64,000 nt of DNA from Actinomycetota bacterium. Its GTDB lineage: Bacteria; Actinomycetota; Acidimicrobiia; Acidimicrobiales; Ilumatobacteraceae. Shown piece by piece: positions 1 through 9,354 of the stretch. A model generated the notes under the pieces. That model made no database searches, was not told where the DNA came from, and was given only the letters and a program-made list of their open reading frames with translations. A program made the position numbers and the translations under genes. Position 1 is the stretch's first letter. Each line of letters begins with the position of its first letter. Where the stretch lies: positions 1-64,000 of the forward strand of contig VFZC01000011.1 of assembly GCA_016871355.1 (NCBI GenBank), in the 5' to 3' direction.

Positions 1-529
1 CGACGTCTCGCTCAACATCTCGGTTCTCGATCTCGACGACGACGAACTGCCCCGTCGTGCGCAGCGAATTCTCGCGGGCACCTCACCGGCCGAGTCGTGG
101 ACCTTCGAAGTCACCGAGACCACGCCGATTCCCGACCTCACTCCGACGGTTGCGGTTCTCACCCGTTTGCGATTGGCCGGATTCAAGTTGGCCGTCGACG
201 ACTTCGGCACCGGAACCAGCAACTACGAGCGACTTCTGGTGGCGCCGTTCACCGAGTTGAAGATCGATCGCGCCATGGTGAGTCGCCTGGATGCCTCGGC
301 AGCCGAACCCGACGCGATGGTCCGTTCCGGTGTCGACGTGGGCCATTCGCTCGGACTGCAAGTGGTGGCCGAAGGTGTCGAGACCGTCGAACAGTTCACG
401 CTCATTCGCAGCCTCGGCTGCGACGCAGTTCAGGGTTACTTCGTGTCGGCACCGGTGAAGCCCGTCCAGATCGACGCGGCCCTCGATCGGTGGGCCGAGA
501 ATTTCGAAGTCCTCGGCCTCGACCGCTGA
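1..529 (+). CDS. EAL-domain protein, C-terminal part (c-di-GMP phosphodiesterase family), cut by window start
   Basis: The frame is open from base 2, so only the last 175 residues are present. They read as the C-terminal two thirds of an EAL domain, the family that hydrolyses cyclic di-GMP to pGpG. Visible family motifs, in order, are LNIS (substrate-binding Asn), FEVTET, DDFGTG, LKIDRAMV, VVAEGVET and GCDAVQGY. The metal and general-base positions in this part look intact, so the enzyme could be active. The EAL signature itself and any sensor or GGDEF domain lie upstream, outside the window. The gene ends 24 bases before the stop of a convergent gene. Confidence 0.88.
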   Translation, partial: DVSLNISVLDLDDDELPRRAQRILAGTSPAESWTFEVTETTPIPDLTPTVAVLTRLRLAGFKLAVDDFGTGTSNYERLLVAPFTELKIDRAMVSRLDASAAEPDAMVRSGVDVGHSLGLQVVAEGVETVEQFTLIRSLGCDAVQGYFVSAPVKPVQIDAALDRWAENFEVLGLDR

Positions 530-553
530 GATCGAGCACGCGAACTGACCGAG

Positions 554-1729
554 TCAGCCGCGGCGGGCGATGGCGTCGACGGCGGCCAGCAGACGGTCGA
601 CGTCGGAGTGTTCGATGTAGCGAACGATGCCGGCTCGCACCACGCCACCCGATTCGGCCAGACCGAGGTGGTGCACCACCTCGACGGCGTAGGCGTGTCC
701 GTCCCACACGGCGATCTTCTGCTCGGCGAGGCGCGTCGCCACGATCGACGGTGCCACACCGTCGACAACGAACGCGGCCGTGGGTGCTCGCAGCACCGGG
801 TTGGTCGGCCCGATGCGACGAACGCCTGCGATCGCGCCGAGGCCATCCCACAGGTGAGCGAACACGTCGGCCTCGAAGCGAGCCAGTGATTCCATGCCTT
901 CTTCGAGGAGGAACCGAGCTGCGGCGTCGACGCCGGCGATCGCTTCGAAGTTGGGCATGCCGGTCTCGGGCTTGCGCGGACCCGCATCGGGTGCTGGCCG
1001 CACACGCCACCAACCGAGTTCGGCCATGAGTTCGGGCTTGCACCACAGCACTCCCGAGTGCGGTGCGTACCACTTGTAAGGAGACGTCACGAGGGCATCG
1101 CAGTCGAGTGCGGTGATGTCGATGCGGTGGTGGGGTGCGGCCGCCACGGCGTCGACGTACACACGAGCCCCCACGGCGTGGGCGGCCTCGATGATGGGCG
1201 GCAGATCGGGCATCGTGCCGAGAAGATTCGACGCCATGGGTACGGTGACCCAACGAGTGCGATCGTCGATGAGCGCAATGACCGATTCGGGGGAGAGGAC
1301 TCCGGTGGCCGGATCGAAATCAGCGAGTACGTGTTCGGCCCCCGCCCGCGCGCAGGCGCGGCGCCAGGGCATGACGTTGGAGTCGTGGTCGAGTCGCGTG
1401 CCGACGATGCGGTCACCTGGACGCAACGTCTCAGTCACGGCATTGGCGAACGCCATGTTGAACGTCGTGGTGTTCGTGCCGAAACTGAACCCGGCCGGGT
1501 CGGCGCCGAACAACTGCCCGAGTGTCACTCGAGTGCGATCGAGTAGTGACTGACATTCCTGAGCCGCGGCGAACGGTCCTCCGGCGGCCGCGGTGCTCCC
1601 GGAGGTCATCCAGTCGGTCATGGCGGTGATGGCCACGTCGACCACTTGAGTTCCCGACGGTCCGTCGAATCGTGCCCACTCGCCAGCCGAACCGGCCAGG
1701 GCAGGGAACCGGTGGCGTAACGACGACAC
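554..1729 (-). CDS. cysteine desulfurase-like class V aminotransferase
   Basis: A 391-residue PLP-dependent class V aminotransferase, in the branch annotated as cysteine desulfurase-like (VC1184 type) rather than classical SufS or IscS. Visible elements are a PLP-contact LDHDSN at about 113-118, the Asp of VYVDAV at 193, and the Schiff-base Lys 219 in SPYKWYAPHSG. The GTG start at 1729 gives the N-terminus VSSLRHRFPALAG, which fits the family and begins just after the stop of the upstream gene. The longer open frame upstream has no family similarity. No suf or isc genes are nearby, so the true substrate is not shown by context. Confidence 0.85.
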   Translation of the reverse strand: MSSLRHRFPALAGSAGEWARFDGPSGTQVVDVAITAMTDWMTSGSTAAAGGPFAAAQECQSLLDRTRVTLGQLFGADPAGFSFGTNTTTFNMAFANAVTETLRPGDRIVGTRLDHDSNVMPWRRACARAGAEHVLADFDPATGVLSPESVIALIDDRTRWVTVPMASNLLGTMPDLPPIIEAAHAVGARVYVDAVAAAPHHRIDITALDCDALVTSPYKWYAPHSGVLWCKPELMAELGWWRVRPAPDAGPRKPETGMPNFEAIAGVDAAARFLLEEGMESLARFEADVFAHLWDGLGAIAGVRRIGPTNPVLRAPTAAFVVDGVAPSIVATRLAEQKIAVWDGHAYAVEVVHHLGLAESGGVVRAGIVRYIEHSDVDRLLAAVDAIARRG

Positions 1730-1731
1730 GT

Positions 1732-1992
1732 TCAGCGCTTGGCTTTGCGCAGACGCTTGGCGGCGCGACCGATCGGTGCGATGTGCCGACCGTCGAGGTC
1801 GCCCAACTCCACACCGTTCACGAACTGCACGCGGTAGCGCTGCCAGTTGAAGCCATTGGCGAGGAGAATGCGCCCCTCGGTGCCCGCCGGAACGTCGGCC
1901 AGATCGACCGAGGCCACGACCTTGTCGCGCAGACGGAGATCGAGCTGATTCGGGTGGGGCTTGGCGAGGGCATGGGGCTTCCACGTCGTCAT
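1732..1992 (-). CDS. small basic conserved hypothetical protein
   Basis: An 86-residue soluble protein starting MTTWKPHALAKPHP and ending in a very basic tail (GRAAKRLRKAKR). I do not recognise the family. Two ATG codons three codons apart (1992 and 2001) are both possible, and neither has a clear Shine-Dalgarno. The gene lies immediately upstream of the desulfurase-like gene on the same strand with 2 bases between, so the two are probably co-transcribed. It is divergent from tig. The composition, with hydrophobic and charged residues alternating in the middle and a lysine/arginine-rich end, could suit nucleic-acid binding, but that is only a guess. Confidence 0.6.
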   Translation of the reverse strand: MTTWKPHALAKPHPNQLDLRLRDKVVASVDLADVPAGTEGRILLANGFNWQRYRVQFVNGVELGDLDGRHIAPIGRAAKRLRKAKR

Positions 1993-2043
1993 GGTGTCCA
2001 TCTTGGCGCATGGCGGGGCGGGGCGCACGTTTCGGGCCGCCGG

Positions 2044-2049
2044 TACACT
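2044..2049 (+). promoter_or_regulatory. possible -10 element for tig (TACACT)
   Basis: TACACT starts 15 bases before the GTG start of tig, so a transcript would begin almost at the start codon. No matching -35 is visible. Judged mainly by similarity to the other start-proximal hexamers in this window. Confidence 0.35.
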
Positions 2050-2058
2050 TCGCTCCCT

Positions 2059-3486
2059 GTGAAAACGACATGTGAAGCCCACGAGGGCAACAAGGTCGTG
2101 CTCTCCGTCGAGATCGACGAGGCCGACTTCTCCCGCGACATCGACGCTGCGCTTTCCAAGATCGGCCGCGACCTGCGTCTCCCCGGATTCCGTCAGGGCA
2201 AGGCTCCGCGCAAGGTGCTCGAAGCCCGCATCGGTCTCGAAGCGGCGCGCGGTCAGGCGCTCCAAGATTCCATCCCGCAGTACCTCGCTCGCGCAGTCCG
2301 CGAGAACGACGTCGACATTATCGCCACCCCTGAGATCGAGGTCACAGGTGGCCACCTCAACGGTCCGGTCACGTTCACGGCCACGTGCGAGGTTCGTCCG
2401 GTCGTCACCGTGCCTGGTTACGCCGGCTTGCGCGTCGAGATCGATGCGCCCACGGTGTCCGACACCGACATCGACGACGTGGTCACCGCCGAACTCCGTC
2501 GCCAGGGAACACTCACCGATGTGTCACGCCCGGCTGGTGTGGGCGACTTCGTGGTGGTCGACCTCGTCGGCTCGCGTGGTGGCGAGCCGGTCGCGGGTCT
2601 CGCGGTCGACGACTGGTCGTACGAGATCGGCAAGAAGTGGGTGTCACCCGAGTTCGACGACAAGTTGACCGGCGCATCGGCCGGCGCCGAACTGACCTTC
2701 ACCGACACTCCCAACGGCACCGAAGAACCAGCTGACTTCGTGGTCAAGGTGACGTCGGTTCAAGAGCTCGTGGTTCCCGATCTCACCGACGAGTGGGTCG
2801 CCGCCAACGTCGAAGGTTTCGACACCATCGCCGCCTGGAAGGAGTCGGTTGCCGAGCGCATGACCGACGCGCGTTGGAATCAGGTCCGCAACTCACTGGT
2901 CGAGAAGGTCACCGACGCATTGGTCGAACTCGTTTCCGTCGATGCTCCCGAGTCGATGGTGTCGGCCGATCTGCAGCGCCGCGTCCAGAACGTGGTTCGC
3001 CAGTTCGCGTCGCAGGGCATGGATCTCGAACAGTGGTTGCAGGCGACCGGCCAGGAGCCGGCCACGCTCATCGAGTCGTTCCGTCCGGCCTCGTTGAAGG
3101 CGGCCAAGGTCGATCTGGCCTTGCGCGCCGTCGTGGAGGCCGAAGGACTTCACGCCGATGACAACGACGTCGAGCGCGAACTGGCCGGAATCGCCGACCG
3201 CTCGAACGATGACGCCATCCGTCAGCAAATGATGTCGGGCTCGAAGAAGAAGCCGAAGTTGATCACCGTCGACCAGGTGCGCGCCGCGTACCAGGCCAAC
3301 GATGCTCTGGTCGATCTGGCCGCCGAGATCTCCAAGAGCAAGGCCCTCGACTGGCTCGTGCACAACGTCACGTTTGTCGACCCGTCCGGTGCCACACTGG
3401 ACAGCGACACTGTTGTCGGCCTCTCGGCCGCCGACCAAGACCTTCAGCACGATAACGATCACGACCCCGACGAGGCCGACTCATGA
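2059..3486 (+). CDS. tig: trigger factor (ribosome-associated chaperone)
   Basis: A 475-residue trigger factor, which binds at the ribosome exit tunnel and shields nascent chains. The N-terminal ribosome-binding domain carries the signature GFRQGK at 43-48. A FKBP-like domain follows at roughly 150-250 ([10 protein letters not shown] onward), then the helical chaperone arms and an acidic tail ([11 protein letters not shown]). The GTG at 2059 is chosen because the family N-terminus [10 protein letters not shown] starts there. The stop overlaps the clpP start by four bases (ATGA), so tig-clpP are translationally coupled. The pairing with clpP and clpX is a common bacterial order. Confidence 0.96.
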   Translation: MKTTCEAHEGNKVVLSVEIDEADFSRDIDAALSKIGRDLRLPGFRQGKAPRKVLEARIGLEAARGQALQDSIPQYLARAVRENDVDIIATPEIEVTGGHLNGPVTFTATCEVRPVVTVPGYAGLRVEIDAPTVSDTDIDDVVTAELRRQGTLTDVSRPAGVGDFVVVDLVGSRGGEPVAGLAVDDWSYEIGKKWVSPEFDDKLTGASAGAELTFTDTPNGTEEPADFVVKVTSVQELVVPDLTDEWVAANVEGFDTIAAWKESVAERMTDARWNQVRNSLVEKVTDALVELVSVDAPESMVSADLQRRVQNVVRQFASQGMDLEQWLQATGQEPATLIESFRPASLKAAKVDLALRAVVEAEGLHADDNDVERELAGIADRSNDDAIRQQMMSGSKKKPKLITVDQVRAAYQANDALVDLAAEISKSKALDWLVHNVTFVDPSGATLDSDTVVGLSAADQDLQHDNDHDPDEADS

Positions 3487-4115
3487 ATCTTGACGCTTTC
3501 AACTATTACGTCCCCACGGTCGTCGAGCAGACGAACCGCGGTGAGCGGGCCTACGATCTCTACAGCCGTTTGTTGAAGGAGAACATCCTCTTCCTCGGCA
3601 CTCCGATCGACGACACGATCGCCAACCTCGTGTGTGCTCAGCTCATCCACCTCGAGAGCGAGAACCCCGACAAGGACATCAACATCTACATCAACAGCCC
3701 CGGTGGCGACATCACCGCGCTGTTCGCGATCTACGACACGATGCAGTTCATCAAGAACGACATCGCCACGATCTGTCTCGGCCAGGCGGCCAGCGCCGCA
3801 GCCGTTCTGCTCGCCGCGGGGACCAAGGGCAAGCGTCTCGCCCTGCCACACAGTCGCGTGCTCCTGCACCAGCCCTATGGCCAGGTCGGGTACGGCCAGG
3901 TGACCGATCTCGAGATCGCCGCCAAGGAGATCCTCCGCATGCGCGATCTGCTCGAGGAAATCTTGGCTCGCCACACCGGCCAGCCGATCGAGCGCATCCA
4001 CGCCGACACCGATCGTGACTTCGTGATGGAAGCGCCCGAGGCGCTCCGGTACGGAATCATCGATGAGGTCATCTCCAGCCGCGCGGTCGTCGACCGGGGC
4101 GGACCTATCCGCTGA
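3483..4115 (+). CDS. clpP: ATP-dependent Clp protease proteolytic subunit
   Basis: A 210-residue ClpP serine protease subunit. The catalytic triad is visible: Ser104 in GQAASAAA, His129 in LLHQP and Asp175 in HADTDRD. The order tig-clpP-clpX places it with its own unfoldase. Most actinobacteria carry two adjacent paralogues, clpP1 and clpP2. Here only one is present, and its central sequence ([17 protein letters not shown], then [10 protein letters not shown]) resembles the ClpP2 type. A partner ClpP1, if any, must lie elsewhere. The N-terminus [16 protein letters not shown] suggests a short propeptide-like segment. Confidence 0.96.
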   Translation: MNLDAFNYYVPTVVEQTNRGERAYDLYSRLLKENILFLGTPIDDTIANLVCAQLIHLESENPDKDINIYINSPGGDITALFAIYDTMQFIKNDIATICLGQAASAAAVLLAAGTKGKRLALPHSRVLLHQPYGQVGYGQVTDLEIAAKEILRMRDLLEEILARHTGQPIERIHADTDRDFVMEAPEALRYGIIDEVISSRAVVDRGGPIR

Positions 4116-4210
4116 CCAGCGTCTTTCGGGGTTCTGCTCAAGGTCTTGACGCAAATCGCCGACAACAGGGTCGGCCATCCGTCAGACTGTGAACCCGAAG
4201 GAGGGTAGAC

Positions 4211-5494
4211 GTGGCGAAATTCGGCGACACCGGCGAAATCTTGAAATGCTCGTTCTGCGGCAAGTCGCAAAAGCAGGTCAAGAAGCTCATCGCCGGCCCT
4301 GGCGTCTACATCTGCGACGAGTGCATCGATCTCTGCAACGAGATCATCGAGGAAGAGGTCAGTGAAGCCTCCGACTTGAAGATGGACGATCTCCCGAATC
4401 CGCGCGAGATCTGCACCTTCCTCGACGAGTACGTGGTGGGCCAGACCCAGGCCAAGAAGGTTCTGGCCGTGGCCGTCTACAACCACTATCGACGCATCCA
4501 GTACCAGAAGGACAACGTTCTCGCGAAGCGTGACGAAGTCGAATTGGCCAAGAGCAACATCCTTCTCCTCGGACCCACCGGTTGCGGCAAGACGCACCTG
4601 GCCCAGACCCTGGCGCGCATGCTCAACGTGCCGTTCGCCATCGCCGACGCCACCGCGCTCACCGAGGCCGGCTACGTGGGCGAAGACGTCGAGAACATTC
4701 TCTTGAAGCTCATTCAGGCCGCCGACTTCGACGTGAAGAAGGCCGAGACGGGCATCATCTACATCGACGAGATCGACAAGATCGCCCGCAAGAGCGAGAA
4801 CCCGTCCATCACGCGCGACGTGTCGGGTGAAGGTGTGCAGCAGGCTCTGCTCAAGATCCTCGAAGGCACCGTGGCTTCGGTTCCTCCGCAGGGCGGTCGC
4901 AAGCATCCGCACCAGGAATTCATCCAGATCGACACGACCAACGTTCTCTTCATCTGCGGCGGTGCGTTCGCTGGTCTCGACAAGATCATCGAGCAGCGCA
5001 TCGGCCACAAGGGAGTCGGCTTCCACGCGACCGTGCGCAGCAAGGCCGAAAAAGATCCCGGTGAATTGTTCTCGCAGGTTCTCCCCGAAGACCTCTTGGC
5101 GTTCGGACTCATCCCCGAGTTCGTGGGCCGTCTGCCCATGGTCGGCGCCGTGCAGAACCTCGACATGGATGCTCTGGTGAAGATCCTCGTCGAGCCCAAG
5201 AACGCGCTCGTGAAGCAGTACCAGAAGTTCTTCGACTTCGAAGACGTCGAGCTCGAACTCACCGAGTCGGCGCTCAACGCGGTGGCCGATCTCGCGCTCA
5301 AGCGAGGCACCGGCGCGCGTGGTCTGCGCGCGATCCTCGAAGACGCTCTGCTCAACACGATGTACGAGTTGCCGGGGCGCAACGACGTGGCTCGTGTGGT
5401 GGTCGACGCCGACACCGTGAACGCGAAGATTCCGCCCACACTGGTGCCGCGCGCAGCCGTACGTTCGCAGCGGCCGCGCCGCGCTGCGAGTTGA
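4211..5494 (+). CDS. clpX: Clp protease ATP-binding subunit ClpX
   Basis: A 427-residue AAA+ unfoldase that feeds substrates to ClpP. The N-terminal zinc-binding domain has Cys13, Cys16, Cys35 and Cys38. Walker A is GPTGCGKT at 121-128 and Walker B is IIYIDEID at about 182-189. The start is a GTG at 4211 behind a strong Shine-Dalgarno, AAGGAGGG at 4198-4205. The gene is separated from clpP by 95 bases. A TTGACG at 4146-4151 lies in that gap, but no good -10 is spaced correctly from it. The stop overlaps the folC ATG by one base. Confidence 0.97.
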   Translation: MAKFGDTGEILKCSFCGKSQKQVKKLIAGPGVYICDECIDLCNEIIEEEVSEASDLKMDDLPNPREICTFLDEYVVGQTQAKKVLAVAVYNHYRRIQYQKDNVLAKRDEVELAKSNILLLGPTGCGKTHLAQTLARMLNVPFAIADATALTEAGYVGEDVENILLKLIQAADFDVKKAETGIIYIDEIDKIARKSENPSITRDVSGEGVQQALLKILEGTVASVPPQGGRKHPHQEFIQIDTTNVLFICGGAFAGLDKIIEQRIGHKGVGFHATVRSKAEKDPGELFSQVLPEDLLAFGLIPEFVGRLPMVGAVQNLDMDALVKILVEPKNALVKQYQKFFDFEDVELELTESALNAVADLALKRGTGARGLRAILEDALLNTMYELPGRNDVARVVVDADTVNAKIPPTLVPRAAVRSQRPRRAAS

Positions 5495-6783
5495 TGGACT
5501 ACCAGCAAGCGCTCGCCTACCTCGACGAACACGCCACCTACGAGAAGACCGGCCGGATCGAGTCGCCTTCTCTGGCCACGATCGAGCGTCTCTGCGCCGC
5601 GATGGGCGATCCGCAGCACTGCGCTCCGGTCATCCACATCACCGGCACCAACGGCAAGGGCTCGACCGCCCAGATGATGACCCGTCTACTCGTGGCCAGT
5701 GGCCTGCGGGTGGGCACGTACACCAGTCCGCACCTCGAGCGGGTCAACGAACGCATGATGATCGACGGCGTTCCGATCTCCGATGCCGACTTCGGCGAGC
5801 AGGTGGGCGCGATCGCCGATCTGGAGATCATCGCCGGCGTTCGGCCCGGCTATTTCGACACCTGTACAGCGGCGGCGTTTCGCTGGTTCGCCGATCAGGC
5901 CGTCGATGCCATGGTGATCGAAGTCGGTTTGCTCGGTCGTTGGGACGCCACCAACGTCGTCGACGCTCAGGTTGCCGTCATCACCAACATCGGTCTCGAT
6001 CACATGGAGTTCGCCGGGCCGACCCGCGCCCACATCGCGCGCGAGAAGTCGGGCATCATCAAGTCGGCCTCGGCTGTCGTCACCGGTGAAACCGATCCGG
6101 AGATGATCGAGATCTTTCGCGCCGCGGGCGGTTCGTCGTTACTCGTGCGCGACACCGACTTCGCGGTGGATGCCAACGAACTCGCTCTCGGCGGTCGTCT
6201 CGTCGTGGTGCGCACACCCACCACGATCTATCCCGACGTGTTCGTGCCACTGCACGGCCGACACCAGGCCGACAACGCAGCGGTGGCCATCACGGCGGTG
6301 GAGACTTTCTTCGCCCGACCACTCGACGACGACGTGATCGCCGAAGCCATGGCCGCGGTGAACATGCCGGGCCGTTTCGAGTTGCTCGATCATCAGCCCT
6401 TGGTGATCGTCGACGGTGCTCACAACCCAGCCGGCGGTGACGTGTGCGCGAGCGTCTTCTTCGAGGACTTCGATCCGGCCGGTCGACGCATCCTCGTGGT
6501 CGGGTGCCTGCGCGGTCGTGAACCCGTCGAGATGCTCGAGGCGCTTCGCGCCGACGAATTCGACGTCGTGGTCTGCTGCACCGCTCCGTCTCCGCGCGGT
6601 CGACCGGCCTCCGAACTGGCCGAAGCCGCGCGCAGCATCGGATGCGACGACGTGCGCGTGGTCGCCACGGTGGAAGCCGCACTCGACGAGGCCCGCCACG
6701 AGGCCGGGGCCGACGACGCGATTCTGGTCACGGGCTCGCTCTACGTGGTGGGGGCAGCCCGGCCACACGTGCTCGACCGATAG
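5494..6783 (+). CDS. folC: dihydrofolate synthase / folylpolyglutamate synthase
   Basis: A 429-residue Mur-ligase-like enzyme that adds glutamate to dihydropteroate and folates. The P-loop GTNGKGST is at 51-58. The segments [13 protein letters not shown] and [10 protein letters not shown] and the C-terminal VDGAHNPAG are typical of FolC. The ATG at 5494 overlaps the clpX stop; a TTG one codon earlier is possible but less likely. Between clpX and ndk it forms part of a long same-strand block. Length and motifs are normal for the family. Confidence 0.93.
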   Translation: MDYQQALAYLDEHATYEKTGRIESPSLATIERLCAAMGDPQHCAPVIHITGTNGKGSTAQMMTRLLVASGLRVGTYTSPHLERVNERMMIDGVPISDADFGEQVGAIADLEIIAGVRPGYFDTCTAAAFRWFADQAVDAMVIEVGLLGRWDATNVVDAQVAVITNIGLDHMEFAGPTRAHIAREKSGIIKSASAVVTGETDPEMIEIFRAAGGSSLLVRDTDFAVDANELALGGRLVVVRTPTTIYPDVFVPLHGRHQADNAAVAITAVETFFARPLDDDVIAEAMAAVNMPGRFELLDHQPLVIVDGAHNPAGGDVCASVFFEDFDPAGRRILVVGCLRGREPVEMLEALRADEFDVVVCCTAPSPRGRPASELAEAARSIGCDDVRVVATVEAALDEARHEAGADDAILVTGSLYVVGAARPHVLDR

Positions 6784-6794
6784 CGTCGTCTCTC

Positions 6795-7205
6795 ATGTCC
6801 GATCGCACCCTCGTCTTGTTGAAGCCCGACGCCGTCGAACGCGGCCTGGTGGGAACCATCCTCAGCCGTTTCGAGTCGAAGAACCTGAAGTTGGTGGCCC
6901 TCGACCTGCGCACTCTCGACGCGGCCACCTTGGCCCGTCACTACGAAGAGCACGTGGGCAAGGGCTTCTACAACGACCTCGTCGAGTTCATGTCGCGCGG
7001 TCCGGTCGTGGCCCTGGTCGTCGAAGGCCCCGAGAACACCTGGGAGGTCGTGCGCACCGTGATGGGTGCCACCAACCCGCGTACCGCGGCTCCCGGGACC
7101 ATCCGTGGCGACCTGGGGATTCTCTTCACCGAGAACCTGGTCCACGGTTCCGACTCCCTGGCCTCGGCCGAGCGGGAGATCGGGATTTTCTTCCCGAATC
7201 TGTAA
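6795..7205 (+). CDS. ndk: nucleoside diphosphate kinase
   Basis: A 136-residue Ndk, which equilibrates nucleoside di- and triphosphates through a phosphohistidine. The active His117 lies in NLVHGSDS. The N-terminus MSDRTLVLLKPDAV and the NPRTAAPGTIRGD segment are diagnostic, and the length is standard. It follows folC by 11 bases with no clear Shine-Dalgarno. A TAGCGT hexamer that starts on the folC stop codon lies 14 bases before the ATG, so a separate leaderless transcript is possible. Confidence 0.97.
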   Translation: MSDRTLVLLKPDAVERGLVGTILSRFESKNLKLVALDLRTLDAATLARHYEEHVGKGFYNDLVEFMSRGPVVALVVEGPENTWEVVRTVMGATNPRTAAPGTIRGDLGILFTENLVHGSDSLASAEREIGIFFPNL

Positions 7206-7208
7206 CAT
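7203..7208 (+). promoter_or_regulatory. possible -10 element for mreB (TAACAT)
   Basis: TAACAT overlaps the ndk stop. It would give a short leader of about 24 bases containing a GAGGAGG Shine-Dalgarno (7226-7232) before the mreB ATG. No -35 was found. The leader also contains a weak CCCC/GGGG hairpin at about 7211-7223. Confidence 0.3.
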
Positions 7209-7238
7209 TTCCCCTTCACGGGGCGAGGAGGTGCGGTC

Positions 7239-8270
7239 ATGGCCCGGAGCAACCCGCTGGCCCTCGGCCGCGACATCGCAATCGATCTCGGTACCGCCAA
7301 CACCCTGATTTACGTCCGGGGACATGGGGTGGTCCTCAACGAACCCTCGGTCGTCGCCCTCGACGTGGCCGATGGTCGCCCGGTGGCCGTGGGCCTGGAA
7401 GCCAAGCGCATGATGGGCCGGACCCCTGGACACATTCGCGCCGTGCGTCCGCTCAAAGACGGAGTCATCGCCGATTTCGAAGTCTGCGAGAAGATGTTGC
7501 GCTACTTCATCCAGAAGGTGCACAGCAGCCGCTGGAGCAAGCCGCGCATGGTCATCTGCGTTCCCTCTGGCATCACCGGGGTCGAACAGCGCGCGGTTCA
7601 GGACGCCGCCGAGTACGCCGGGGCACGCAAGCCCGTGCACATCATCGAAGAGCCCATGGCGGCCGCCATCGGTGCCGACCTGCCGGTACACGAACCGAGC
7701 GGCAACATGATCGTCGACATCGGCGGTGGCACCACCGAAGTGGCCGTGATCTCGTTGGGCGGCATCGTGACGGCGCAATCGCTCCGAGTCGCGGGCGACG
7801 AACTCGATGAAGCCGTGATGCAATACCTCAAGAAGGAGTTCTCGCTCGCCGTCGGTGAGCGGACCGCCGAAGACATCAAGATCCAAATGGGTTCGGCCTG
7901 GCCGATGGAGGAGGAGATGACCGCCGACGTACGCGGTCGCGACCTCATCAGCGGTTTGCCCCGAACCATCTCTTTGTCCACCGAGCAGGTGCGCGAAGCG
8001 CTCGCCGAACCAGTGTCGGCGATCGTCGACACCGTGCGCACCACCCTCGACAAGACCCCGCCCGAATTGGCCGCCGACATCATGCACGTCGGCATCACCC
8101 TCACCGGGGGCGGAGCACTCCTCGCCGGCATCGATCGTCGTCTCGCTCACGAGACCGGCATGCCGATCAACATCGCACCCGACCCGCTGTACTCGGTGGT
8201 TCTGGGTTCGGGTCGGGCACTCGAGAACATCGAGGCCATGCGCGGCATGCTCTCGCAGACCGACGAGTGA
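7239..8270 (+). CDS. mreB: rod shape-determining protein MreB
   Basis: A 343-residue bacterial actin that organises lateral wall synthesis under the inner membrane. The ATP-site motifs are visible: phosphate-1 DIAIDLGTANTLIY at 12-25, phosphate-2 DIGGGTTEVAV from 160, and the adenosine motif TGGGALLAG near 288. A GAGGAGG Shine-Dalgarno sits 6 bases before the ATG. It heads the block mreB-mreC-mreD-mrdA-rodA, which points to rod-like growth by MreB-guided insertion. Polar-growing actinobacteria often lack this block, so its presence says something about cell shape. Confidence 0.97.
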   Translation: MARSNPLALGRDIAIDLGTANTLIYVRGHGVVLNEPSVVALDVADGRPVAVGLEAKRMMGRTPGHIRAVRPLKDGVIADFEVCEKMLRYFIQKVHSSRWSKPRMVICVPSGITGVEQRAVQDAAEYAGARKPVHIIEEPMAAAIGADLPVHEPSGNMIVDIGGGTTEVAVISLGGIVTAQSLRVAGDELDEAVMQYLKKEFSLAVGERTAEDIKIQMGSAWPMEEEMTADVRGRDLISGLPRTISLSTEQVREALAEPVSAIVDTVRTTLDKTPPELAADIMHVGITLTGGGALLAGIDRRLAHETGMPINIAPDPLYSVVLGSGRALENIEAMRGMLSQTDE

Positions 8271-8274
8271 CCCC

Positions 8275-9354
8275 ATGTTCTCGATGAGCCGACGACGAGC
8301 CGTCGTCCTGCTGGCTCTCTCGTCCATTCTGCTGATCACGCTCGACCTGCAGGGCAACGCCGTGGTCGACGGCGTGCGGCGGGCTTTCGGCACGGTGTTC
8401 CAGCCGCTGCAGGATGCCGGCCGCGTCATCACGCGACCCATCGGCAACGCCTGGCGCGGCATCACGCAATACGACGATCTCGAAGCCGAGAACGAACGGC
8501 TGCAAGACCGCATCGATCAACAAGAAGGTGCGTTCATCGCAGCCTTGGCGACTGCTCGTGACGCCCAGGAACTCCTGGCACTCAACGGCATCGACGACCT
8601 CACCGACATCTCGTCGATCACGGCGCAGGTGGTGGGAGAGAGCCCCACCAATTTTTCGCAGACGGTGGAGATCAACCAGGGGAGCAGTGACGGTCTACGC
8701 GTCGGCATGCCTGTGGTGAATGCGGCTGGTCTGGTGGGCAAGGTCACCGAAGTGTTCGCCAACCGATCGATCGTGATGTTGGCCACCGACGTGTCGTACG
8801 CGATCCCGATTCAGGTCTTGAACCTGCCCGAACCCGAGCCGGTCGTGACCACGACGACGACGACCGTGCCGACGACGACCACGACAACCACCACGACGAC
8901 GACACCGACGTCAACGTCGACGACCACGACGACACCGTTGTCTCCGTTGTCTCCGTCTCCGTCGACGAGTATCGCTCCGGTGGTCACGTCCATCGCCCCC
9001 GTCCTCACGGTGGCTCCGCCCACCACCCAGCCAACTCCCTCGTCGGTGGTCGACATCAACGCTTTGCCGGCAGCCGAGACCGGAGCCTTCCGCGGACGCG
9101 GTTCCGATCGCGCCCCGATCGTCGAGTTCGTCGATCAGAGTTCGCGCTTCGTTAAAATCAAAGTCGGTGCCGTCGTCATCACCGCGGGTGGATCGAAGAG
9201 TCTCGCGCCCCGCGGCATCGTGATCGGCCGCGTCGTCAAGATCGTCGAGCGAAGCGGAACCTCGGGTGCCGTGCTCGAAGTTCGCTTGACGGCTCGTCTC
9301 TCCACGCTCAACTTCGTTCGCGTGCTGCTGTATCAGCCGGCGGTGAGTCCATGA
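8275..9354 (+). CDS. mreC: rod shape-determining protein MreC with Thr-rich insertion
   Basis: A 359-residue bitopic MreC. It has an N-terminal membrane anchor at about 9-25 and a coiled coil at about 66-100. The periplasmic beta domain (QTVEINQGSSDGLRVGMPVV onward) resumes as AFRGRGSDRAPIV and ends at VRVLLYQP. Between these halves, residues 190-258 are a low-complexity Thr/Ser/Pro stretch. An ordinary MreC has a short loop there. The reading frame is continuous on both sides, so this is an insertion and not a frameshift. The gene starts 4 bases after mreB and overlaps mreD by ATGA. MreC links MreB to PBP2. Confidence 0.92.
   Translation: MFSMSRRRAVVLLALSSILLITLDLQGNAVVDGVRRAFGTVFQPLQDAGRVITRPIGNAWRGITQYDDLEAENERLQDRIDQQEGAFIAALATARDAQELLALNGIDDLTDISSITAQVVGESPTNFSQTVEINQGSSDGLRVGMPVVNAAGLVGKVTEVFANRSIVMLATDVSYAIPIQVLNLPEPEPVVTTTTTTVPTTTTTTTTTTTPTSTSTTTTTPLSPLSPSPSTSIAPVVTSIAPVLTVAPPTTQPTPSSVVDINALPAAETGAFRGRGSDRAPIVEFVDQSSRFVKIKVGAVVITAGGSKSLAPRGIVIGRVVKIVERSGTSGAVLEVRLTARLSTLNFVRVLLYQPAVSP
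8842..9048 (+). repeat. ACG/ACC-rich low-complexity tract inside mreC
   Basis: This encodes MreC residues 190-258. The first half is mostly Thr codons of the ACN family (runs of ACG and ACC), and the second half is Ser/Pro/Thr/Val-rich. It is the longest low-complexity stretch in the window. Its simple triplet structure makes it prone to length change by slippage. Confidence 0.9.

Noticed and set aside
4146-4174. Possible clpX promoter starting TTGACG
   Set aside because: No -10-like hexamer lies 16-18 bases downstream; CAGGGT is only 14 bases away.
6741-8513. Minus-strand open frame of about 590 codons opposite ndk and mreB
   Set aside because: The opposite strand encodes unmistakable Ndk and MreB; the antisense product has no recognisable features.
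8842-9048. Thr-rich tract in mreC read as a frameshift or sequencing error
   Set aside because: The MreC domain continues in the same frame on both sides with good family motifs, so the tract is a true insertion.
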